NCBI GenBank assembly: GCA_020536535.1
Contig: JAHLWZ010000895.1
Location: forward strand, 4,926 to 55,622
Reading direction: 5' to 3'
Source: Pelomyxa schiedti
Lineage: Eukaryota > Evosea > Pelobiontida > Pelomyxidae
DNA length: 50,697 nt
Below are positions 11,333 to 22,842 of the stretch, piece after piece; position 1 is the stretch's first letter, and each line of letters opens with the position of its first letter. Below the pieces are notes generated by a model that saw only the letters and a list, made by a program, of their open reading frames with translations, did not search any database and was not told where the DNA came from. The position numbers and the translations under genes are program-made.

Positions 11333-11457
11333 TGGGGTTTTTGTTTTTCTTCCGGTTGTTGTGGCCGCGAAACTATGATTCTCACCAATCAATTCAACGC
11401 AGGGTTGTTTAGGGGCCTGTAGGTTTTGTTGCTGTTGGTGTTAGGGCGAGGAAACCG
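11333..11457. promoter_or_regulatory. Short divergent promoter region
   Basis: The palmitoyltransferase ATG (11332, -) and the Roco ATG (11458, +) are only 125 bp apart and point away from each other. Both 5' UTRs and both promoters must fit here or in early exons. No TATA-like element stands out. Co-regulation is possible but not shown. Confidence 0.45.
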
Positions 11458-14400
11458 ATGCTGGGATCTATTGGGAGGGTGTCGTGCCTGGTGATTTGCC
11501 CGTCCGCGGGTGACTTTTTGAAGTTGGGATCCAAGCTCAACGGAAAGTTCAAAACGAAAACCAATGGCTCCGATGCGTTTCACGTCAAGGCCATGCCGAA
11601 ATATGGTTCCCCTGCTACCAAGTTAGTTCGCTTCGACGAGTAAGGAGCTCCTTTTCTTTTTCTGTTTGTTTGTGGGAACGGCCACATTCAAAACTTAGTG
11701 TACTATAAAAGGACTCTGGAGGAATCTTTCAAGTGGATTAGAGGAAACGCTGGTGCAGTGGTGTCTGTATGGTACCCTGTCACCAACAGGAAATTCTTTA
11801 GTGAAATTCCCAAGTTCCTCAACATAGTGTATGACTATGCTTGGAACTGTATACCAGAATCAGGGGGCTCTGCCCCACTTATCCTCCCACCTCTTTCTAT
11901 CCTCGCCCTCTCGAGATGGGGTGGGGAGGAAACTTTACAAGTTGCTGATGTGCCGACACTTCAAGGGCTAGCCCTTTCTGTAGCAGTACTTCTTCCATTC
12001 GAGTTTCTGTTCGTTCACTTACAAAACACTTTCTTCGTGCAGTTCCATGCCAGGCAATTCCAAAAGTGTTCTCCCCTTCCAGATGCTACACAGCAAATCA
12101 TGTCAGATGTGCTCAAACTTCCAGCAAAGCAATTTGCCCCTGTGAGATCTGATCTTCAAATTACTGATTCTGGTACTTTTCTTCGCTACTCTTAGGCCAG
12201 CTTATCAAATAAAACACTTAAGAAGGGCAAAACAACTGGAGCTGTGCTTGGACAGAGGGATCTCACAAGTGTGTCATTAGCTGCAGGAGTGAAATTATTG
12301 TTCACGTAGGTATAAATTAATCGTGGAAGACAAATGTTTAATTCACACAGTTGACCCTGTTGAATGCTTTTCGGCCTCGGTTCCAGTTTTTTTAGATGAC
12401 TTGGAAAAGATATCATTACCTCTGAACATTTTTATGAAGGGTATGTTCATTGAAATCTCATGGCCTTATCTTCCTTTCAATCATAGGGGATAAACTCGGT
12501 GACAGTTCCCAGATCACGTCATTATTCCAGTATCGCCATATCCGTTCCTTTGAAATACAATGTATGCTTATCTATGAATGATTTGTACTGACATGCATTG
12601 AGATTCCACATATCAAAGTGATATCCGTTTGTGCCAGGAGATTGCACATGGACTGATTGACATGGTTAACTTTAAGAAGTTAAACCTGTCAGGTGAATAA
12701 GCACACCCAAACAGTTCTTTGTAACCACTAACACCCTCAGATATTGAACTCAGTCTAGATGCAGTAAAAGCACTTGCTCTTGGGATTCAGTCAACTCCCT
12801 CTGGCCTAATCTTGATTCTTCAAAGTAAAGTCTATGAGCTACTTTGCTTGTACAATAACGAGCATAAGGGTCTCTTAAGTCCGAATGTTACTATGTACTT
12901 ACCAAAATTTTTGATCGTCTTCAAGTCCTGGACTTAGCTTGTACATTTACCACTCAGTATTAATGTAATTATGGTGGCAGGGAATTTTCTGAAACAAGAG
13001 GATGTGTCCACGATAGCCCAAGCACTTAAGGAAAATTTTACACTGAAAGAGCTCTTTTTGGATTGTAATTGCTTTGCTGAATATCTTGCATAGAAACAGT
13101 AACAACTTCTAGTCTGTTATATAGATGGCAAAGAAGAGGCTTGCCTCTTGGAGGCACTTTGTGTAAATAGGACACTAGAGACGCTATCCTTTGCAGGAAA
13201 CCTTGGTTTTTTAACAATCGAGCAAGCTCGAAAATTTTTGGGAGAAAGCAGTGGTAGAGTGGCACTTAGCCAGATCTTTTTTTAATTGCATGTGCAGATT
13301 TGATGCAGAAGATGAGGATTCTTACAAGTTTGCAGCTTCAAAGGAGTATGCAACTAAGTGTGATGTTCTCAGTAATCTTGTACAGGTAGAGGGTCAGAAG
13401 AGTGGGTTCCTTGTGAAAATCTCCTTCCAGCAAACAGGACTCTCTGTGACTCTGTTATAAGCAAGTACAACCTCAAATCCACCGTGATGCATAGTGACCT
13501 GGTCTCAGCAGTCTGGAGTTGCGTTAAATCTGCAGATCCAATCAGCTTAGATATTGTCTTGAACCAGTTCATCAAAATCGGCCAGCAGAATGGGACGGCA
13601 TGTAGTATTGCAGCAGAATTAAATGGAGATATTCTGAGTGCTGCTTCGACATCAGGATTTTCTGGAAAGTCTCTTCTGAGAGTTTCTGCAACCCATTCTG
13701 AAGAAAATCATCACCAGTTTTCAGTTCACACCAGTGCAAACAGAGCAGCTGTCGTAATTGATGACGAAAGTGCAAGCTTATCTCTATTGCATACGGCGGC
13801 CCATTCCTCGCCAAATGGCACTGTTTTCACCCAACTTGTTGTTCCACTGCTCTTCAAAAGGGCCATTGATATCTCTATAATGAGTCCTTCCTCCGTAAGG
13901 GAGCTTGTGCAGCTTCTTCTACACCCAAAGGATGGACCACCTCTCCGGCGCCTTAATGCTATGGCTCTTAGGCTATGGGCAAAGGCAAGGAACTGGGAAG
14001 CTGTCTCAGAGGTTTGCATTGCTGGTGGTGTGTCTGGCACAGAGGTTGACCTTTCATTCCTCTCCTTGGATTCAGTTCCACAGGCCCTACAAGGGATCTC
14101 ATGTGCCGTTCTGGACTTATCATTCAACAACATAAATGAACTTCCCCAGTGGCTACACAAAATAGAAAAAGTCAGTCTCGAGGGCAACCCTCTTGGAAAC
14201 ATTCCTCTAAGATTTAGATGTGGATCGTGGGAAACCTTGAGAGCACTTGTCAAGTACAATGGAAATGCTGTAGAATGGAAAAATCATAAATGCTTATTAG
14301 TTGGGGATGGTGGAGTTGGCAAAACAACACTGCTAAAATGCATGATGAAAAAAAAAAAAGTGGCCAACACAAAGAAAAATTTGGCCACTGATGGTGTGGC

Positions 14401-17400
14401 CATTCATCGAGCTTTTAAGTTGATAAAAAAAAGTGAACACTCCTGGGTTGCATGGGATTTAGGTTTTTCTCTCCCATAAACAATTTTTATTGTAACAGCA
14501 ACAAAAATAGGAGGGCAGGAAGTCTTATATCCATCTCATCAGTTCTTCCTCTGTAGTAATTCACTTTTCTTACTTGTGTTTGATTTGTCACTTGCACCCA
14601 AACCTGGAACCCAAGCTTTCCATCCAAAAGTAACCTACTGGGTTAATCAGATTAGTGCCTCACAAAGGAAATCCAACAGCTTTGGCAACACAACACTTCT
14701 TATTGGGACACACATGGACGCAACAACAAGAGAGATTGCTGTATCTATATTGAGGCGTATGATTCAAGTCCACGGAATATTTTCCGGAGTTTTTGGTATC
14801 AGTCTAGCAACTGGTGAAGCAATCCAAGTTAAGAATCAGAATACTGTATTATTGGAGTACGGAGTTCAAACCATTGTTGGGTTGATGGAGGAGCTAGGAC
14901 AGAAACAACAAGTGAACGTATCTCAGCACTGGATTGACCTGCACATGTCTTTAAACCGTTCCTCTGCTGATACTCTTCAGTGGTCACAGTTTGTGGATGT
15001 TGGGAAGAAATGTGGCGTGGGAATTAGTGATGACTCAGAAGTTGAGATTCAGATGTGCGCGGATTTCTTGTCAGATACTGGCACGATAATCCATTTTAAA
15101 TCTCCGAACAATACGAAGTTGGGGAAGCAGATGCCGAGGACACCTTCCTATACACAACTGATATCCTCAAGTGGAGAAGTTTCTCTGTCTCTCAGTGGGA
15201 CAGTTCGGCAAAACAAAGTCATTTCATTGGCTGAACTAGTTATTTTGAATCCAACATGGCTTTCCTCGGTTATGACTTCATTGCTTTCAATTGCTGGAAA
15301 CACTAGATGGATATTGAATGGTTTCATTGAGCAGAAAAATCTACCTTACGCCTTTAACAAATTCCTGCCTTCACTTCACAACACGCTGGTCGAGCTTATG
15401 GAAAGGTTTGAGATTGTGAACAAAATGCCTGACGGCCGTTTGTTGGTCCCGTCTCTTCTTCCCGATTCTCTTGGTTGCAACACAGAATCTGCAGGGATTT
15501 TTACTTCTATGTGGTCTCCACCAGTCGACGCATCCACCCAAGTGATTATGAATGGTAGACGCATCAAGTTTGATTTTCTCCCAATTGGGTTCTTCTCTAG
15601 ACTCGTCATATTGATGCTAGGAATTCCGGGCGTAGAACCTGTGGTTTTATGGAAGAATGGACTCGTTATTGAAAATAAAAACCTATCAGAGCCCATAGCG
15701 CAACAAACACTCATAATGACACACCAAGACGACCACAGTTTATCAATATCCATGAGATCAGCAGTTGTGGTGACTGTAGGTCAATCACCTTTCCTCTGGA
15801 AAAAAAACAGCCTCTTGATTTCAACGATGAATCTGATAACTGAGTTCACCAAGTCATATTATCCAAGTCTTGTCAATGCAATGACTCAAACTTTTCCTTG
15901 TACACATTGTTTGAATGAGTTTATTAACAGTGATCAGCCGCCACCCACCTCTGGAGATTCTGTGGAGAGGAATTATATGGGCTTACCTCAAACCATATTT
16001 TTCTTCCCTTGCGACCAGATATTGAGTGCCGCCAAATCTGGTTCCAAAACTGTCTTTTGCGGACAGATATCAACTGCACCTGTTGAACTCACAGTAGTTG
16101 CTCCAGATATTACCCTCGATCATTTGCCTTTGATTGATGCTAATGAGATCCATTTCCTGGTTGCACCAAAATCTTCATCACCAAGTTCATACCCGAACGA
16201 ATTAAAAGGAGGCTTTGGGAAGGTTATGAGAGGGGAGTGGAGGGGTCATGCTGTTGCTGTAAAGGAGCCACTTGTGCCAGTCACCTTAAATGCGCTCTCA
16301 GAATTTGCTTGTGAGATGACGCTTATGAATCTGGTCTCAAATCACCCCAATATTGTACATTTTTTTGGTGCCTGTCTTTCACCAAAACTCTGGTTAGTTA
16401 TGGAATATATTCTCCCGGTTATACCTCCACATTTAAGTGCCATTATTGGATTGAATACGATCACCAAACCTGACCTCAATGCCCTAATTGAGCTACTGGT
16501 TAAAGATGAAAACCCAGATCTCATTACCCAAGTCCTGCCAATGAGCATGCGGAAAAAGATATTGATTGATGTTGCCCAAGGTTTGAGTCACCTTCACAGT
16601 CAAGTACCTCCCATAGTACATGGAGACCTTCATGCTGGTATTTGTTTTATGATTAGGGAGTTATTTCTAATCACACCATAGGGAACATTTTTGTGTCTTC
16701 CTTGGATGAATTGAGTTCTGGGCCTTGGGCAAAGGTAGCTGTAACAATTCAATTTCCATTAACTCTTTGGCGGGAAAAAAAGATAGCAGACTTTGGCTTA
16801 TCACAGAGGTTGTACACGGGAATGTCATGCAGCACTCAAGGAACCTTTTCTAGCATCAATGTTTATGCACCGGAAGTCCTTGCTGGGTCTATGTGTGACA
16901 CGAAGGCAGACATCTGGAGCTTTGGTTGTGCTTCAACTAAGCAAAATAAACAAGCCAAAAAAAAACAAACCGCGCCCAACGTGCATCGCGCGAGATTCCA
17001 CAACGCAAAGCTAACATTTTGCAAACAGCAATGGTTTCCTATCTCGTCGTAGACCCGTTCACCTCTCCCTTCATCGAGCTTGCCCACCAGCCCGAGTATG
17101 CCCACACCCGCACCAACAATGGTAAGATAGTCACTGAATACAAGTCAATGCCAATAGCCCGGTCCCTCGCCAATGGCACAATCCTGCCTTCTCTTCCGCG
17201 AAAACCCACGCCGGCACCATCACAAATGCAATCACAGTCATCACAGTCACTCCCAGCCTCTCAATCAGTATCACAACCACCCTCAAATTCCAACCCGGGA
17301 ATTGGAATCTCTGCTGCTCAACCCACACAGAACAGAGTTATCCTCCCACAATGGGCTAGAGACCTTGTGGAAAGCTGTTGGCTCACAGACCCTCAACAAC

Positions 17401-17474
17401 GACCAACGGCACTCCAGCTGTTCCACCTGTTATCATCAGCACCAGAACCAACAATAATCGACAACCACTCCTGA
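11458..17474 (+). CDS. LRR-Roc-COR-kinase protein (Roco/LRRK family)
   Basis: The order of domains is clear. An N-terminal region (11458-12190) joins through the intron ending AAAAG at 11721 (VRFDE|TLEESFKW). Leucine-rich repeats lie at about 12600-13260 and 14040-14220 (VLDLSFNNINELP). The Roc GTPase has P-loop GDGGVGKT (14303-14326), DLGGQE split by the intron before 14513, and GTHMD (about 14708-14722). COR follows to about 15800, including LPIGFFSRLVILML. The kinase has GGFGKVMRGEW, VAVK (about 16252), HGDLHAGN (intron within the Gly codon), ADFGLS (16787-16801), YAPEVL, DIWSFG and CWLTDPQQRPT. Roco proteins are GTPase-regulated kinases; GTP binding and catalytic residues look intact. HRD is HGD, an insert of about 35 residues precedes helix E, and a Ser/Gln/Pro-rich insert precedes the last subdomain. 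The joint around 12180-12360 is unresolved, so the first 730 bp could be a separate small gene. The stop lies 57 bp from the EXD2-type stop. Confidence 0.85.
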
Positions 17475-17531
17475 AAAGGCAGTAGAGAAAACTGTTCATA
17501 ACAAATTTTTTTTTTTGACTAGAAAGAAACT
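17475..17531. other. 57-bp convergent spacer
   Basis: The Roco stop and the EXD2-type stop are only 57 bp apart on opposite strands. The spacer contains a T12 run. The two 3' UTRs must overlap, so antisense pairing of the transcripts is likely. Confidence 0.5.
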
Positions 17532-20500
17532 TCACTCAGAGGAATGGCTCTGAGGCAGATCAGGTTCCTGAGGCTGTGAGGTTGAACTTGTGGTAGTGCA
17601 ATTGGTGGTTGTGGAATCACTGGTTGTATGATTTGTTGGGTGGATAGGCCTTATGAAGTCCTTGATAATAGGGGTTCTATCTGTGGGGCTGGCGAGGCAG
17701 GGTTTCCAGTAGCTTGGTAAATGTTGTGGGTGCATAGTGTCCAGAAAGTGTTGTCTCCATCTGTGGAGAGTTAAAATGCGATTGAAATCGGAGTACGGTA
17801 TTGTTTTTAGAACCTGTTGCAGAACTGCTCATAAGTTTCCCGCGATGATAGGAGAAGCTGGACTGACTGTTGCATGGGGTTGACATCGGAAGTAACAACG
17901 GGAGTTCCTGTGGGAGGAGATGCGACCCGGGTACTGATACTTTGTGGGATCCCGCTATCTGAGCTGGACTCGGGCGATTGGGGGAGCGTGCTGTCATTTT
18001 TGTTGGGTTTTCCGGTTGTTCCTTTTTTTAGCTTCCAGAAGTTTTCCAGGAGAACCTTGCAGTGTGAATTTATGTTTGCGTCATCATCGTTTTGTATTTC
18101 GTCGGGATTTATTAATTCATGGCATTTCAGGCAGTCCATAACAACTCCATGTAAATACTGAACTCGCTGTGATGAGTCAATGGGTTTTTAAAGTGATTTA
18201 GTGTTTCCTCTTGTGGAAGTCTTTCTCTGTGTTCAGTTAATACTGTTGCTGCTTTTCGTACCTCTGTGTTGTTGAGAGAAAAGCTTAATGAATGGAAGCG
18301 TTACTGTTCGAAGTTGGAAGAAGTGCCGCTGGTAAGAAACCGCCGTTAAAGGAAGTGCTGTCTCTTTTTCTAACATCTCATCCATTTTATTTAATCCCTT
18401 CGTTACAGTTGAGATAGTGCTAATGTGAAGGAAACCATACTTCAAGGGCTTTTGTGTGACAAGATGGGCAAACAAGGACGATATTTGGGGAGTGACCATC
18501 CTGGAGAATGTCATCTATAGCATTAAGGAAAGTACCACATGCTTTGTATTCAGCGGGCATAAATTTTCTATATTTTGGTGGTACTACACTGTATCTACTG
18601 AGGGAATCCTCTCTACCACAGACAACACAGCTACAGCGATTCGTGGGTTTTTAGGGTCAAAAATTACTCACAAACCAGGCTTCTCTTGTCCAGATAAAAA
18701 ATAACTCGCTGTCAGCAAGACGTGGTACCGGATTATAAGTGAGTCGAGCTTGGGGTGGGTCAACTGACGTGATCTCTTTTTGCAACCCACAGCGGTCACT
18801 TCACGCCTTAAAGGGAGGAGAGAAGAGTACCAGCAAGACCCCGAGACATATACCACTTTAAACGCTTCTCATCACAATTATGGAGTACAACTCCACTCTT
18901 TGTTTGGAGTTGATAAACACCTTTGAATGATTCCTGCTTCTTTGATATGCTTGTATCCTCTTTCTACCAGTGGTAATTAATTAATATGGATTTGGCCTCG
19001 ATGATACATACCCTTTTTAGTCTTTTTAGTGTGTTCTTTTGGGGGGTTTTTTCTTTAGATAAAATCTTGACGGAGGTAAAGCCAATACCTTCCCTTCTTC
19101 AGGATCGTTTTCAGTGTTTGAGGCCTTGCTTTTAAAAATTTTGGGTTGCACGTCCACAAATGGCAGGCACCAGTTGAAAATTGGGCATGGATTTGTGCTC
19201 GTTTGTTCTTTGTGCAGATGAACAAGGAGTTCTCTGGATACCTGAAACAGCCATAAAAATTTGGGAAATAATGTTAGATGACGTGGCACACCCAAGCATC
19301 AGTTGCTGCGTAAGCTAGTTGCTCTGGTAATAAAGGAAACGAACACCAATTACCGCACCTTGTCCATCATTACAAAAAAGAGAAACAAGTTGAGAAGAAC
19401 CTAATGGAATTGTGCTTTTCAACACTGAGGCCCAGAATTGTTTGTGCCAGTGCTCTTAAGCTGGTACCTTGCTCAAAGTGAGAGAATGAACATTAAAACC
19501 AGACGTTCACCATTGTCTGCATAGCCATAATGTATAGCAAGTACTTGCATGTCAACGCAAGGGTAGGTAAGTGTCTTCAAAGGGCTTTAGGTGAGAAGCT
19601 GACAGAAGAGAAAGTGTGGCAGTTACGTGGAACTTTGCCCAAATCCTTTTGGTGTCACTGTGTATTCCAACACCCGATTTCAGAAGACTATATGTAACAT
19701 ATGAGCCATTACCTCTCCACCAACAAACACAAGTACTTGGGGTCACTTAGAAGTTCACCAATGCAATTTGGCAGTACAGATGCCACTTCAACCCACAAAA
19801 CTATGCAATCAGTCTCCCCACACAACTGTATCACACCTGAATTCTCCCACCTTGAGTCAATTTTTTTTTTTTTTTTTTTTTTTCAGAAAAAGTGGAAAAC
19901 ATACCAACAGGTGAACAAGGAGATGAACCACCCCATTCCACATCCAGTCCCACAACTCCGCTTGTCCTCAACCTCCCTATTAATCATAAAAAGGAAAGGC
20001 ATTGTACTTTACATTACGAACGCCTAAAAGATAACAGGGGCTCTTAACTTACCCACGACAGCAGATAGTTCATCTTCGGTAGTCCCATCGGGAGCCACAC
20101 CAAAACTGTGCGTGGTTGTTGTTTGTCCCATAATGTAGTGTGCACTTTGTCCCGCATCACGCATCACCACAGTAACAGACGTGGCGGGTTCACTCTCTGT
20201 TACCCTTCCGTCACCGTGTCCCACCGCAGGTAGTACGGTGAAAGGCACAACACTCGACATTAGGCTCCTTGGTTGCGGGTCGAATTGAATTGGCAAAATA
20301 ATCGACGACCCACAATTTCGACTTCCGGAAAAACGGAGGCAATTTAAGTCGCAGCCGGCTGTGGTACAATTGGAGTTGGTGGGGATGGAGTGAGGCTGGT
20401 AGTGACCTATAGTTGTCCCTGGCTGTGTTCGGTCCCTGTCAACATCCAATTAAAAACAAAACACACAATTTTTTTTTTTTTTTTTTTTTGTTCCTGTGCC

Positions 20501-20581
20501 AACTGTGTTGTGGAAAAAAAACCAGGAAACACGAGAATTGGAGCTGAAAAGGGTCTCAAACCAGCCAGAGAAAGAGTCCAT
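17532..20581 (-). CDS. EXD2-type 3'-5' exonuclease with C-terminal zinc/HNH-like module
   Basis: Exons assembled on the minus strand give the full DEDDy exonuclease: Exo I GLDVEWGG (near 19950), Exo II VGIHSDTKRIW (near 19650), GTSLRALAQTILGL, and Exo III PEQLAYAATDAW near 19315. After it come CDEKRLKWYMSRG, then a Cys pair CVVCGRED and, after a spacer, CPSCH: the zinc-binding HNH-like module that follows the exonuclease in EXD2. The end (NRWRQHFLDTMHPQHLP) matches the conserved EXD2 C-terminus, which is why the segment from 18139 down is included here rather than called a separate gene. EXD2 acts on DNA/RNA ends in break repair and in mitochondria. Start ATG 20581 joins to exon 20435-20053 by the intron ending TTGACAG. 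Two introns carry A21 and A23 runs in the sense strand. The joint near 18150-18230 is not settled. The C-terminal tail is Ser/Thr/Pro-rich. Confidence 0.82.
19861..19883. repeat. T23 homopolymer (A23 in sense of EXD2-type intron)
   Basis: A 23-base T run lies inside the intron just after the Exo I exon of the minus-strand exonuclease gene. A second run, T21 at 20469-20489, sits in that gene's first intron. Both are away from the splice sites. Confidence 0.9.
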
Positions 20582-20761
20582 ATGTGATTCTCTAGTAAAC
20601 CATACGACAATATATAGTCGATGTTAAAAATTGTTGATTTGGAGCTCCAGGTCAATTGATAGAGCTTTGCAGATGGCATACAGGGCATTGTCAGTGCGAG
20701 TGGCACAATGGCAATGGTATGAATTGTTGTGTTTGTCAACACAAGAATGTCAAACACTGAA

Positions 20762-22617
20762 TTAAATAAACACTTGTGCCATTTGGAGTGTGACAATGAA
20801 TGGCATGAAGAAAATTCGGGTTAAGAAATAAAACATCACCCCAAATCCAATGGATATTGGCAGGGCTGGCAGGGCTTTTCGGAAAATTGCTAGTAATACA
20901 AGTGTACAAAACAAACCCTGGTTTGTATTGAATAAGACAAAGAAGCGAAAAAAGGGAGAGGTTACAGTTATGATTGCTACAAAACATGTGAAGACTGTAA
21001 GCATGTCAAAGAGAGCAGCACGCCCTATCAGGACACTGTAGAACACAAAATCCCCAAGGCCAAGTTTCAAACCTTTTGCTATGGTTAACTCAAAAATACC
21101 TGAGGGTTTGTGATACCTTTCTTGTGTTTTTTCTTCACCTGAGGGGTAGGGGGAGGTTGGGTCTGGGGTGTTGCACTTGATGTAGGGGAGTTTGCCATCA
21201 TTAATAGCACAGAAGCTTGGAGTGTTTTAAAAGTAGATTAGTTGTTTGTTGCAAAGTATGACAGGTTCTTTACCATTATATAAAAGTGCTGGTATAGGCT
21301 GGTCCCTTTGTTGTGCCGTTTCAACCAAAATTCGAAGGGGACCCTTTGGACATAACACAGCAAATAGATCTACAAAAAACTGGGTAAGGAGTCTTTCACA
21401 AGGCCGCCAGTGATACCATAGAGAGCCACAATGATGAGGATACCCCAAGTCGTCCACTCAGGCAGTTTTGTGAGGTATGTTGCCTGTTCAATGTCAGGGA
21501 GCTCAACGGAACTAAGAAAAAAAACCATCAAGAAGCTGATGATAATAAGATAGATGTGGTTCAACAGTGTTGGTGCAACCCAAAACAAAGAAACAAGACC
21601 AACGGCAGTGAAATTCCAGGAAAAGAACATAAAGGAAATCCAATCAAGAGGCCAGTTGGCAGCATCCAAAATTAAACTGTGAGACTGTCAGACTCAAATA
21701 CCCAAAGACTCTTTTAAAACATACTAAAATAGATATCCCCCAAAACAGCCTAGCATCAGCCCAGATGTTACTACTAACCAAATAACAATCAACTAAGACA
21801 GATGTAATTAAATGGGGGGAAATGAGCTCTACGGAACCCTAACCTTAATGCAATTAAGCTTGTAGAGTATAACAACACCCACTGTCGTGATTAATATCAC
21901 ACCAACGAATATAAGTGCATTCATAAAAGCCCCAGTGAATTTCTTAGTATTGGAGTCCTCTGAATTCTCCTTGAATATCATTGAACCCCTGTAATAAAAG
22001 GGAGTGCAGCACAACGACAACCCATTATTCCTTTTATCCACTGATAGTTGTTTAAACAAAAAAAAAAAAAAGAGGGAAAGTGCAGGGAGGAGCTGGTACA
22101 TTGCGCTGCTCAAGTCTTTCAGATTGAGGCCCCTCACCACGACCACCACCATCACCATCGTAACGGCCACGGGCCAAAGCACCCCAACCACGGCCACCGA
22201 GTACTCCCTGGGCGTCTGCGGCTCTGCCTCGCCCCCCTCCTCCCCCTCCTCCCCTTCCCCCTCGCCGTCCCCACCCCTGCGCCTCGGCTTGTCCTCCAGC
22301 ACATCGGGGTCGTCCTCGTCCGAGTCCTCCCCGCCCTCGCTGGCTCCCCCGCCCCGCTGCTTGCTCGTGCTCCCCGTGGGCGGCCCCGGCAGGGCCGGCG
22401 CTGCGTGGTGCGTGGGGTGCATTGCCACCGCGGCCGGGGGCGGGGGGGCATGGGGAGGGGGCCCTCGGCCCTCGTGCGGGGGCGGCGGCGGCGGCGGGCT
22501 GGGGCTGCGGGCGGGGCTGCGGCCCCAGCGAGGGCACCAGCCTGGGCACTGCGGCATGGGCGGCACGTTGAGCCGCGCCCGCGCTATCTCGTCGTCGAGG
22601 TCGACTTCGCCAGACAT
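20762..22617 (-). CDS. Presenilin-type intramembrane aspartyl protease
   Basis: Starting at ATG 22617, the first exon encodes a long Pro/Gly/Asp/Glu-rich cytosolic leader (about 150 aa), then TM1 near 22130. Later exons give [17 protein letters not shown] (TM2), [14 protein letters not shown] (TM3), and [17 protein letters not shown] with the first catalytic Asp. That Asp codon (G|AT) is split by intron 21370-21415. [19 protein letters not shown] follows. The second catalytic Asp is in [11 protein letters not shown] (near 21050), and [10 protein letters not shown] (near 20860) is the PALP motif. The protein ends [10 protein letters not shown], like other presenilins. Presenilin is the catalytic subunit of gamma-secretase and cuts membrane stubs within the bilayer of endosomes and plasma membrane. 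The hydrophilic loop between the Asps is short (about 40 residues), and an upstream intron carries a sense T13 run. All active-site motifs are intact. Confidence 0.9.
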
Positions 22618-22842
22618 GGACGTTCGCACCCCCAACGCCTTTTTTCAGGATCGTTGTGAGAGAAGAAGCGATCTGCGATCGGGAATTTCGGCCGGTTTGG
22701 AAGGCCGAACAGAAAGGTATTATCAAAACTAATTATCTCGCGGGCGACCGGTCATCGGCAGCACGTTGGGGGTTTTGCGGTGCTCGGAATATATAGAGAA
22801 AAGACAGTGCTTGCTTGTTTGTTGTCGTAGTAGTAGTAGGGG
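22618..22842. promoter_or_regulatory. Divergent promoter region between presenilin and VPS13
   Basis: The two start codons are 225 bp apart, back to back. The region includes a GTAGTAGTAG run just before the VPS13 ATG (near 22827-22840) and a GC-rich left half. No known element was identified. Shared regulation of the two genes is a reasonable inference. Confidence 0.45.

Noticed and set aside
12192-13265. Minus-strand open frames under the Roco LRR region
   Set aside because: The plus strand carries leucine-rich repeat exons with good splice sites. The minus frames show no motif.
17532-18139. Separate small minus-strand gene starting MDCLKCHELI
   Set aside because: Its end matches the conserved EXD2 C-terminus (RWRQHFLDTM...HLP), and upstream exons carry the rest of EXD2, so it is the 3' part of that gene.
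20018-20023. Six-base micro-exon between exons of the exonuclease gene
   Set aside because: It fits the frame, but skipping it with one 74-nt intron also keeps the frame and gives a more natural VVGRLRTSGVVGLDVEW.
22004-22732. Two long plus-strand open frames opposite presenilin exon 1
   Set aside because: They are Pro/Arg/Ser-rich antisense readings of GC-rich sequence. The minus strand leads into presenilin membrane segments.
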